Positions 1 to 6,785 are shown, numbered from the stretch's first letter. The stretch is DNA of 6,807 nt from DASZBR01 sp033763845 (GCA_033763845.1 JANRJR010000019.1:1-6807); one strand, 5' to 3'. Translations and numbers: made by a program. Notes: generated from the letters alone by a model not told the origin.

Positions 1-56
1 TTTTATGATAAATGCTACTCAATGATACCGCGTGTATTTCACTGATTTTTTTCAAC

Positions 57-491
57 TTAGCAACCCGTTGTTAACAACTGCACTACCCCCGAAGAAGAAT
101 CATACGTCACATGACAGTCGGTTATCGAAGGTGAAAGATCAAATTGGGTAATTGTACTATAGGTAGCATGAAATCCTTTAAAAGATTTCGTCAGCGACCC
201 AATTCCTTCTTTCGCACCTATGGGGAAACCTGTACCCGCCGCAACCTTTATCGACTTGCCATCCAACAGAACAGTCGTACTAGTCGGTGAACGTTGAGCG
301 TGATACTTTTTGATCGCCAAATAAACACCGGTATTAAGAGCACCAGCGACCGCATTCATCGCAACAGAACGTGCTTGAGTAGTTTGATTCATAAAATAAG
401 GAATCGTTATCTCACCCAAGACACCCACAACGGCAATGAACACTATTAATTCGATCAATGAAAGTCCAGCGACAGAATTATGTCGTTTCAT
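57..491 (-). CDS. Second type IV pilin, diverged tandem paralogue of the upstream pilin
   Basis: This is a type IV pilin-like protein, expected to be cleaved and N-methylated by a prepilin peptidase and inserted in the pilus or its base. I start it at the ATG at 489-491 (144 aa). From there MKRHNSVAG|LSLIEL aligns residue for residue with the neighbour's MKRRGLTAG|FTLIEL, and GGGGAAAG-like purines lie just upstream. An ATG at 501-503 would add only MGKV. After Gly9 the mature protein has Glu+5, a hydrophobic helix and an Ala/Thr/Ser-rich head. A C-terminal pair, Cys126 and Cys144, suggests the usual pilin disulfide loop. By eye it is about 42% identical to the upstream pilin with a one-residue gap. 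Oddities are Leu instead of Phe at +1, Glu at +18 inside the helix where the paralogue has Gly, and many lysines. It is probably a minor or specialised pilin; being a second major pilin cannot be excluded. Confidence 0.87.
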   Translation of the reverse strand: MKRHNSVAGLSLIELIVFIAVVGVLGEITIPYFMNQTTQARSVAMNAVAGALNTGVYLAIKKYHAQRSPTSTTVLLDGKSIKVAAGTGFPIGAKEGIGSLTKSFKGFHATYSTITQFDLSPSITDCHVTYDSSSGVVQLLTTGC

Positions 492-506
492 AACTTTCCC
501 CATTGA

Positions 507-944
507 TTAACAACCTGACGTCGTTACCGTTACAACTCCAGTTGCAGCAACATATGTCACATTGCAGTTAGCAATAGCGGTTGGGAAATCCCATTGCGTT
601 GTAGCACCGTAGGTTGCATTAAAGCCCGAAACCGTACGAAGCGCTGAGCCAATTCCAGCAGCCGCACCCGTTGGGTAACCACCATTTGCACCCGTAGAAA
701 CAGCAACAGAAGTACCCGTCATAGTAATCGGCGAGGAAGTCGCGCCTTCAGCTTGATATTCAGCTTGGGCCAACATAACTGCCGAATTGATTGCACCTGC
801 CATTCCATTCAACGCCGCAATACGAGCATTCGTCGTTTGATTAATAAATCGAGGAATTGCGATACCTGCAAGAATACCAATAATGACGATAACGATAATC
901 AATTCGATTAACGTAAAACCGGCAGTTAAACCACGTCTTTTCAT
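507..944 (-). CDS. mshA: Type IV pilin, MshA-like, probable major subunit
   Basis: This is the structural pilin of the MSHA-type fibre. The 145-aa product has a short basic leader, MKRRGLTAG, then a canonical prepilin site G|FTLIEL with Phe+1 and Glu+5. A hydrophobic helix follows to about residue 30, ending in IPRF. The head is Ala/Gly/Thr-rich and contains a GGYPTGAAAGIG segment that resembles the GYP-x-A-x-A-x-GI region of Vibrio-type MshA. Cys127 and the terminal Cys145 would close a C-terminal disulfide loop. The mature chain has no lysine. The ATG at 942-944 follows a strong Shine-Dalgarno sequence (AAAGGAG) after a 6-nt spacer, fitting high expression. It lies 50 nt after the PilT-type gene and directly before the second pilin. 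The pilin assignment is firm; the name mshA rests on the recalled head pattern and on the locus. Confidence 0.9.
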   Translation of the reverse strand: MKRRGLTAGFTLIELIIVIVIIGILAGIAIPRFINQTTNARIAALNGMAGAINSAVMLAQAEYQAEGATSSPITMTGTSVAVSTGANGGYPTGAAAGIGSALRTVSGFNATYGATTQWDFPTAIANCNVTYVAATGVVTVTTSGC

Positions 945-950
945 ACTAAG

Positions 951-957
951 CTCCTTT
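951..957 (-). promoter_or_regulatory. Strong ribosome-binding site of the MshA-like pilin
   Basis: The minus strand reads AAAGGAG six nucleotides before the ATG at 942-944. This is the best Shine-Dalgarno match in the window; the other genes use shorter cores such as GGAG or AGGGA, or overlaps. It sits in the only sizeable intergenic gap (945-994) and supports both the chosen start and preferential translation of this subunit. On the mRNA the core falls in the loop of a very weak CUAA/UUAG stem, which is probably too weak to matter. Confidence 0.75.
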
Positions 958-994
958 AGGGGGTAAGAAATTTTAAATCCTCATATTAAAAATA

Positions 995-2035
995 TTACAC
1001 AAAAAAATCTTTATTATTTGCGACTTCCCTGGCCGTTTCGGGCGCAACAATTTTATCCGCTACCAATTTTTTAAGATGCTGATCCATAGTTTGCATGCCG
1101 AGTGATGCACCCGTCTGAATAGCAGAATACACCTGGGAAACTTTATCATCACGGATGAGACTGCGAATAGCTGGTGTACAGCGCATTAATTCAATGGCAG
1201 AAACTCGTCCACCGCCAACACGCTTTAAAAGCTTTTGTGAAATAACGGCCTGAAGTGATTCGGATAAAATATTTTGAATTAAATTTCGCTCACCACCTGC
1301 AGGAAAAATATCGATAATTCGGTCAATTGTCTTTGGTGCTGACGACGTATGTAAAGTACCAAACACCAAATGCCCTGTTTCAGCCGCTGTTAATGCTAAC
1401 TGTACAGTTTCTAAATCCCGCAACTCACCCACTAAAATAATATCGGGATCCTCACGCAATGCAGATCGGAGCGCTGCACTAAAACTTTTGGTATCGCGGT
1501 TTACTTCGCGCTGATGAATTAAACAGCTTAAACTTTCGTGAACATATTCGATAGGATCTTCAATCGTAATAATATGCTTACACAGACGCTTATTAATGTG
1601 CTGAATAATTGCTGCAAGCGTTGTGCTTTTTCCACAACCAGTTGGACCGGTGACTAATACCAATCCATTGGGCAATTCAGCAATTTCCTTTATAACAGGA
1701 GGCAACCCCAATTCATCTAATGAAAAAGTACGCGGAGGAATAACACGCAGCGCGGCACTCACCCCAAAATTCTGTTGATAGACATTGACACGAAAATGTC
1801 CGATGTCAGGTAACATAACGGAACAATCCACTTCCCATTTATTTTTAAATTCTTCCAAATGCTCTTTGGTCATAACCGGAGTTAATAATTCAATCACGGT
1901 GCGCTTTGCAGCGGCAGGAACATTCAGCGAAACAAGTTCGCCATCAATACGGATGCGCGGAGGAATATGATCAGAAATATGCAAATCCGATGCTTTTCGT
2001 TCAATCGCTTGTGTTAAAAGTTCTTGAATATTCAT
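995..2035 (-). CDS. pilT: PilT-type pilus retraction ATPase
   Basis: This is a cytoplasmic hexameric secretion ATPase of the PilT/PilU retraction branch, which powers pilin disassembly through the platform protein. The 346-aa length is typical. Motifs in order are an N-terminal PAS-like region (about 1-100); Walker A GPTGCGKST at 130-138; Asp box IITIEDPIEY near 155-164; Walker B with GELRDLET around 203-210 and catalytic Glu204; His box with His222 and His229; and the retraction-specific motif as AIRSLIRD at 289-296 (usual PilT form AIRNLIRE). No zinc tetracysteine or MshEN domain is present, which separates it from assembly ATPases. The Walker A has Cys where Ser is usual. Its ATG directly abuts the TAG of the platform gene, with an AGGGA core about 9 nt upstream inside that gene. 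PilU is the alternative name; the fairly complete AIRNLIRE-like motif favours PilT. Confidence 0.92.
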   Translation of the reverse strand: MNIQELLTQAIERKASDLHISDHIPPRIRIDGELVSLNVPAAAKRTVIELLTPVMTKEHLEEFKNKWEVDCSVMLPDIGHFRVNVYQQNFGVSAALRVIPPRTFSLDELGLPPVIKEIAELPNGLVLVTGPTGCGKSTTLAAIIQHINKRLCKHIITIEDPIEYVHESLSCLIHQREVNRDTKSFSAALRSALREDPDIILVGELRDLETVQLALTAAETGHLVFGTLHTSSAPKTIDRIIDIFPAGGERNLIQNILSESLQAVISQKLLKRVGGGRVSAIELMRCTPAIRSLIRDDKVSQVYSAIQTGASLGMQTMDQHLKKLVADKIVAPETAREVANNKDFFV

Positions 2036-3271
2036 CTAATGCGGTCCCTGCGGCTGTGCAAATTGGTAAATATCCCATAAAGGCAAAAAGACAGCAAGCG
2101 CTAAAAATAAAACCATCCCTGCAACAACTAACAACAGAATCGGTTCGATTTTAGCACTTAAACTATCGAGATCGTAATCAACTTCGCTCTCATAAAAACC
2201 TGCTACCTGATCAAGCATAACTTCCATTGCGCCTGTTTCTTCACCGACTGTAAGCATCTGAAGCACTAAAGGTGAAAACATATTAGTTTCTGCTGCAGCT
2301 TGACTTAATTTTTCACCATTTTCGATTTTGGTTTGCATAACTAAAATGCGTTCTTTTGCGTATAAATTACCCACTGCACCAGCTAATAAACGGATGCCTT
2401 TATCTAATGAAATTCCCGCTCTAAATACAATCGCTAATGTTCTCGCAAACCGTGACAACAAAATTTTCTCTAAAATAGGGCCCACTATAGGCAATTTAAG
2501 TTGATATCGATGCCATGCTAATTTTCCATTCATCGTAGACAGATAACTTCGAATAAATAAAACAATAGCGACAAACGCGATTAACAACATCAACCAGTGA
2601 TTCACCATAAAATTTGAAAAGCCGATCAGTAATTTTGTGATCAACGGAAGCTGTGTATGAAAACTACTGTATAATTTTGCGAAGTTGGGAACCACGAAAA
2701 TATTCACAATAAAAATAGCTGCGGTAATTGCAATGACAACCATCATGGGATAACGAATCGCACTTTTAATACGCCGAATGGTATCGGCTTCCAATTGTAA
2801 ATAACTCGCGATTTGCAAAAACGAATCATCCAAATGTCCTGACTCTTCACCTACCGAAACCAATTCCATAAACAGCGGTGAAAAAATATTGGGGTAGTGG
2901 CGTAAACAAACAGCCAAACTCTGACCCGCTAACAACCCTTTTTCAATACCTCGTAAAGTATCAGCGAACAATCGATTCCTCGATATTTCAGCCAGACGAC
3001 GAATTGAAATCACAATCGAGATTCCTGCTCGCGTTAATGTATACATTTGTCGACAAAAAATAATTAATTCTTGTAATTTTACTTTTTTTGATTCTATGCG
3101 TAATGTCAGTAGCGCTTTTAAAAAATTTTTCTGCTCAGCCGGATAAATATCAATCAGGGTAATACCCTTTTCCATTAACTGAACAATCGCATTATCGATT
3201 GACGTACTTTCCAAGCTTCCTTCAACAAGCTGTCTGTCAGCAACACGGCCTCGATAATTAAATATAGGCAT
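2036..3271 (-). CDS. mshG: Type IV pilus inner-membrane platform protein (GspF/PilC family), MshG
   Basis: This polytopic inner-membrane protein couples the cytoplasmic ATPases to pilin insertion and removal. The 411-aa length is normal for the family. The N-terminus (F-x-Y-x-GRVADRQLVEGSLES) is a GspF-family start. Two homologous T2SSF domains follow, visible as paired motifs: FCRQMYTLTRAGI (72-84) with FARTLAIVFRAGI (275-287), and VGEESG (140-145) with VGEETG (342-347). Three membrane segments are apparent, near 173-196, 223-243 and 376-398. The start ATG at 3269-3271 lies 2 nt after the MshE stop, with GGAG at 3277-3280 on the minus strand as ribosome-binding core, so it is probably translationally coupled. 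The family is certain; the MshG name follows from its place directly after an MshEN-bearing ATPase. Confidence 0.93.
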   Translation of the reverse strand: MPIFNYRGRVADRQLVEGSLESTSIDNAIVQLMEKGITLIDIYPAEQKNFLKALLTLRIESKKVKLQELIIFCRQMYTLTRAGISIVISIRRLAEISRNRLFADTLRGIEKGLLAGQSLAVCLRHYPNIFSPLFMELVSVGEESGHLDDSFLQIASYLQLEADTIRRIKSAIRYPMMVVIAITAAIFIVNIFVVPNFAKLYSSFHTQLPLITKLLIGFSNFMVNHWLMLLIAFVAIVLFIRSYLSTMNGKLAWHRYQLKLPIVGPILEKILLSRFARTLAIVFRAGISLDKGIRLLAGAVGNLYAKERILVMQTKIENGEKLSQAAAETNMFSPLVLQMLTVGEETGAMEVMLDQVAGFYESEVDYDLDSLSAKIEPILLLVVAGMVLFLALAVFLPLWDIYQFAQPQGPH

Positions 3272-3273
3272 TT

Positions 3274-4989
3274 TTACTCCGGCGTCTCAAGTAAACTACT
3301 TAGGGTAGCGGTTACGCGAAGCACTTCATCTACTGTTGTCACACCCTCTTCCGCCAATTTCATCGCACTATCTAATAACGTTGCATAACCCGTATTTTTT
3401 GCGGCTCTTGCAAACCCGGCCAAATCATTAGCCGTTAATGTATCTGCAATTTGATCATTAACTTCGATTAATTCGAAAATAGGCACACGCCCCTTATAGC
3501 CGGTCGAAAAACAATGTTTACAACCCGTCCCATGCTTAAACTTTACTTTTGAAAATCTGTCTCCCAGCATTTTCTTTAGCCATGCTTTTTCAGACGCATT
3601 CGGCTCAAAATCTTCGATGCATAACTCACAAATTCGACGTAAAAGACGTTGTGACATGACCGCACGTAAACCCGCAGCAACAACATAGGTTTCATTTTCC
3701 ATTTCCATCAATCGTGTCACACTGCTGATGGCGTCATTCGTGTGCATCGTCGCCAACACAAAGTGTCCCGTCATAGCCGCATTTAATGCAATACTTGCGG
3801 TTTCACTGTCACGTACCTCACCAATCATGATGACGTCTGGATCTTGTCGTAAGGCTGAACGTAAAACCCCCGCAAACGTTAATCCAATTTGTGGATTTAC
3901 TTGCACCTGATTAATACGAGGTAATCGATACTCGACAGGATCTTCTACCGTAATAATTTTAGACTCCGAATCATTAAGCGCACTTAACATCGCGTACAAC
4001 GTTGAAGTCTTTCCACTTCCTGTGGGTCCTGTAATTAAAATCATGCCATACGGTAATTTTAATAATCGCTGCATTGCAGTCAAAATTGTTGGTTCGATGC
4101 CTAACTGTTCTAAATTTAAACTAATGCTGGATTTGTCCAATATCCGCATAACAACAGATTCACCATATTGCACAGGCATTGTCGATAAACGAATATCAAT
4201 ATCTTTTCCGTGAATATCAATACTAAAACGTCCGTCTTGCGGTAAACGTCTTTCTGCAATTTTTAATCCACCCATTAATTTCAATCGCAATGAAAGTGCT
4301 GGTGCAATTGCTTTTTCTGAAATTGTTTTTTCATGCAACACGCCGTCAATACGTTGACGAATTCGTAAAATGGATTCATCTGGCTCAATGTGAATATCTG
4401 ATGCACGCATTTGAATCGCATCTCGAAAAATTGATTGAAGTAATTTCGTGACGGGAGCTTCGTACGCTTCTTCTAAATTGGCTGATTGAGCGATGTCTGA
4501 TTTGGAGGATTCCCCCACTTCTTCTGAAAGTTCTTTCGCAAAGGTCGAAATTTCTTCTGCATGACGATAAACAGAATCAACGCTAGATAACCAATCAGAT
4601 TCTCGAATCAGAGCAAGCTTTAAAGGACGTTTTAATAAACGAGATAACTCGTCCATTGCAATAATGTCTTGCGGATCGACCATTCCGACTAAAAAACCAT
4701 CATCGTTTTCTTCTAAAAGTATAACTTGAGAACGACGCGTAAAAGACTCAGACAAGCGATGCACCAAATCGGGATTTAATTCAAAATGTTTTAAATCAAC
4801 AAACGGTACATTTAACTGCTGCGATAAAAATTTTAATAAGGTTTCTTCATCAACAAATCCCATTTCAACAAGCAAATGGCTGAGTTTCCCACCCTCTGCT
4901 TGTTGTTTAGACATAACTTTTTTCAGCTGGTCTGCTGTAATGACATGATGACTAATTAATAATTCACCTAATCGGGGTTTTTGGATCAT
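3274..4989 (-). CDS. mshE: Type IV pilus assembly ATPase with N-terminal MshEN domain, MshE
   Basis: This hexameric cytoplasmic ATPase drives pilus extension through MshG. The N-terminal MshEN domain (about 1-145), a cyclic di-GMP receptor in Vibrio MshE, shows the two-part motif as RLGELL...QLKKVMSKQ (6-29) and KLSHLLVEMG...LLKFLSQQ (35-58). An acidic linker (about 145-175) precedes the GspE core. Core motifs are SDIHIEP near 197; Walker A GPTGSGKTST at 321-330; Asp box IITVEDPVEY at 345-354; Walker B ending GEVRDSET with Glu391; His409 and His416; and a zinc-binding tetracysteine C454-x2-C457 and C490-x2-C493. The 571-aa length is usual. Its ATG overlaps the preceding stop as ATGA at 4986-4989, suggesting coupling. 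Two expected glycines of the MshEN motif are replaced (His15, Ser37), so ligand binding is likely but not assured. The ATPase call is certain; PilB or GspE are less apt because of the locus. Confidence 0.94.
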   Translation of the reverse strand: MIQKPRLGELLISHHVITADQLKKVMSKQQAEGGKLSHLLVEMGFVDEETLLKFLSQQLNVPFVDLKHFELNPDLVHRLSESFTRRSQVILLEENDDGFLVGMVDPQDIIAMDELSRLLKRPLKLALIRESDWLSSVDSVYRHAEEISTFAKELSEEVGESSKSDIAQSANLEEAYEAPVTKLLQSIFRDAIQMRASDIHIEPDESILRIRQRIDGVLHEKTISEKAIAPALSLRLKLMGGLKIAERRLPQDGRFSIDIHGKDIDIRLSTMPVQYGESVVMRILDKSSISLNLEQLGIEPTILTAMQRLLKLPYGMILITGPTGSGKTSTLYAMLSALNDSESKIITVEDPVEYRLPRINQVQVNPQIGLTFAGVLRSALRQDPDVIMIGEVRDSETASIALNAAMTGHFVLATMHTNDAISSVTRLMEMENETYVVAAGLRAVMSQRLLRRICELCIEDFEPNASEKAWLKKMLGDRFSKVKFKHGTGCKHCFSTGYKGRVPIFELIEVNDQIADTLTANDLAGFARAAKNTGYATLLDSAMKLAEEGVTTVDEVLRVTATLSSLLETPE

Positions 4990-6785
4990 TGAGGATTGCC
5001 TATTTTTTTCGAAACAAATGTTTGTAAGACCGGAGATAATGTTGATGTTTCAACCGCTTTTTGATAAGACTCGATTGCAGCATTTTTTTGCCCAAGCCCC
5101 TCAAAACACATGCCTAATCCAACCCACCAGACACCATTGGATGGATTAAGCTGTAATAATTGATGATATATACCAATGGCAGATTTAAAATCACCCGTCT
5201 GACGATAAGATTCCGCCAATAAACTATAATAAGTTGCGTTACCCGAAAAATTAGGCTGAGATGTCACTCCTTTTAATGTCGTTAGAGCCTGTTGCGCTTC
5301 ATTTTGTTGAAGCAATAAATTTGCTAGCAACACTCGACCATCTAAATAAACAGGATGTTGCGAAACAACCATTTGCAACATACCAATCGCGCCCTGCGTA
5401 TTACCTTGATTAATTAAATCAACCGCTTCGTCATAATTTTCCGCAGCCAACTGACTATCTGTTAGAGGCACAGGCGTTTTTATCAACGGCTGAACAATGC
5501 CCGGCGAAGTATTTTGCGTACTCGTACCAGAAGTCACATACGGAAGAGTGGCTCCTAAACCTACATCAACAATTAAATTATTTTCTTTATATCGCAATCC
5601 TTGCACATCTGTTTGCGGAGACAACGTTAGGGTAATCAACAACTGATTGTCAGCTGTTACATTAAATACCACATTTTGAATAGCCGTTCCTTGCGTATCT
5701 AACGGCGGAATAGATGAAATATCTGAATTAATATTATCAATCGCTAATGTAATAGTTTGATGAGTGGCATCAGTCTGCACAACATAAAAAGGCTTTTGCG
5801 ACAACCGCAAGATAAGTTGTGTATGACCGACATCACCCATTAATGCTGCAGATTGAACCACAATTGGTTCAAGTGCGAGTGATGATTGGGAAGATCCAGC
5901 CTGATGAGCAAATGTATATTTTTGAGGCAAAAAAACAATTTTCTTCGCATCGGGGTTAGCATTATTCTGCTCGGCAGAAAATGGATATTCCCATACAGCA
6001 TTCAATGCATACGATATATTTGTTTTGAAGAAATTTATCACCGTCATAAGATTCATGAGCGACTGCGAAACAGACGATGCAGGAACAACACGTTCTATTA
6101 TAATAGGACGAATAATATGTAAATAACGATGCGGAAATAATCCGCTTTGCATTTGATCACGCATCGTCAAATATGGCGGCGTAAACATCAATTTTCTGAG
6201 CGAAACTTTTTGCGATTCAATTAAAAACAATTCATCAGGAGGTTTATTTGCATGTGTAGAAATAATTTTCGCTTGATGGTGAGGCCACAATAAATTCAGA
6301 ATTTGTGTTTTTATATCAACCAATTTTTCACTCAAATGCAAAAATGTTGGTAAATGATGATGAATCAACGCAGTAGCATTTTGTATCAATACTCTGGCAT
6401 TAGGCCATAATAAATGTAAGCCTTCACTCTTGGCATCGGGAAATAATTGAGAGAAAGTCAAAATGGGCTTATCGAGTGTAATGATTTGCTCAGAAAGTAA
6501 CAAATCGTGTTTGACAGTTAAAACTGAAAGGCTATGTGGCCAAAATTTAATTAAGCTTTTTCGATCAAACGACTGCCGGATAATCTGTTTAAAGAAAGCT
6601 GTATTTTCTAAATCACCTACCCATGGTGGATTATTTAATATAGGCGGCGTAATAATTTGCACATGTGACGACGCGCTATTCGGGCCAACAAACACAGTAG
6701 CGGGTTGAGCACGCAGATAAAGCCCTGCCCCAAAAATGACACTGAGTATTGCTAATAAAAACCCAATGCGAATGGAATAGGTCAA
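4986..6785 (-). CDS. mshN: MshN-like pilus biogenesis protein: membrane anchor, AMIN-like region, C-terminal TPRs
   Basis: This is a predicted bitopic inner-membrane protein with a large periplasmic part, probably a scaffold for the pilus complex. The 599 residues comprise a short N-terminal tail, one membrane segment (about 7-25, no lipobox), an unrecognised region (about 30-300) with recurring WP/FP motifs, a beta-rich segment at 306-410 resembling an AMIN domain (the cell-wall-binding module of PilQ-type secretins), a Thr/Ser/Pro linker (410-440), and about four TPR units at 445-585, the last two clearest (ESYRQTGDFKSAIGIYHQLL; GLGQKNAAIESYQKAVE). No ATG lies near the N-terminus. TTG at 6783-6785 is chosen because a TGA lies in frame at 6795-6797 and AAGGTGAGG precedes it. 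The position directly before mshE, plus TPRs, matches MshN; the protein seems long for that family, so the symbol is tentative. Confidence 0.72.
   Translation of the reverse strand: MTYSIRIGFLLAILSVIFGAGLYLRAQPATVFVGPNSASSHVQIITPPILNNPPWVGDLENTAFFKQIIRQSFDRKSLIKFWPHSLSVLTVKHDLLLSEQIITLDKPILTFSQLFPDAKSEGLHLLWPNARVLIQNATALIHHHLPTFLHLSEKLVDIKTQILNLLWPHHQAKIISTHANKPPDELFLIESQKVSLRKLMFTPPYLTMRDQMQSGLFPHRYLHIIRPIIIERVVPASSVSQSLMNLMTVINFFKTNISYALNAVWEYPFSAEQNNANPDAKKIVFLPQKYTFAHQAGSSQSSLALEPIVVQSAALMGDVGHTQLILRLSQKPFYVVQTDATHQTITLAIDNINSDISSIPPLDTQGTAIQNVVFNVTADNQLLITLTLSPQTDVQGLRYKENNLIVDVGLGATLPYVTSGTSTQNTSPGIVQPLIKTPVPLTDSQLAAENYDEAVDLINQGNTQGAIGMLQMVVSQHPVYLDGRVLLANLLLQQNEAQQALTTLKGVTSQPNFSGNATYYSLLAESYRQTGDFKSAIGIYHQLLQLNPSNGVWWVGLGMCFEGLGQKNAAIESYQKAVETSTLSPVLQTFVSKKIGNPQ
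5031..5453 (-). other. TPR domain of the MshN-like protein
   Basis: Residues about 445-585 form roughly four helical-hairpin repeats with TPR spacing. The clearest units run from about 516 (YYSLLAESYRQTGDFKSAI) and about 551 (VWWVGLGMCFEGLGQKNAAI), each with the small/large residue alternation and Gly-Asp or Gly-Gln turn typical of TPRs. Two more degenerate units precede them. TPRs bind partner proteins, so this end is the likely contact surface for other periplasmic pilus components. The repeat call is firm; the partner is unknown. Confidence 0.75.
5556..5870 (-). other. AMIN-like beta-rich segment of the MshN-like protein
   Basis: Residues 306-410 alternate short hydrophobic strands (TQLILRLSQ, TITLAIDN, QLLITLTLS, NNLIVDVG) separated by polar turns. 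This is the pattern of AMIN domains found at the N-termini of PilQ-type secretins and in AmiC, where they bind peptidoglycan. No residue-level signature can be confirmed by eye, so the domain name is tentative. Confidence 0.45.

Noticed and set aside
1..56. Possible terminator or small gene after the last pilin
   Set aside because: The only hairpin I see is a 4-bp ATAC/GTAT stem. The T-run beside it lies on the plus strand, so it cannot terminate the minus-strand operon. Candidate starts run into stops within a few codons. Whether further minor pilin genes follow cannot be seen.
57..491. Second pilin as a pseudogene
   Set aside because: The frame is intact from leader to terminal Cys, the prepilin cleavage site is usable, and conserved positions are shared with the paralogue. 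Divergence alone does not show loss of function.
945..960. Hairpin hiding the pilin ribosome-binding site (CUAA/UUAG around AGGAGC)
   Set aside because: The stem is only four base pairs, three of them A-U. It is too weak to argue for an RNA switch or thermosensor without more evidence.
998..1008. Run of seven T on the coding strand at the end of the PilT-type gene as an intrinsic terminator before the pilins
   Set aside because: No stable GC-rich stem directly precedes the run. The bases encode Asp-Phe-Phe-Val at the normal C-terminus.
1785..2154. Short open frames on the plus strand opposite the PilT-type and platform genes
   Set aside because: They overlap strongly supported genes antisense, show no recognisable domain or ribosome-binding site, and look like chance frames. 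The same holds for plus-strand frames near 2878-3063, 3728-3910, 4022-4213, 5886-6122 and 6463-6708.
3274..4989. Type II secretion system (GspE/GspF) rather than a pilus
   Set aside because: A PilT-type retraction ATPase and full-size pilins with C-terminal cysteine loops are present, no GspG-type pseudopilin calcium motif is visible, and an MshEN domain together with an MshN-like neighbour favours an MSHA-type pilus.
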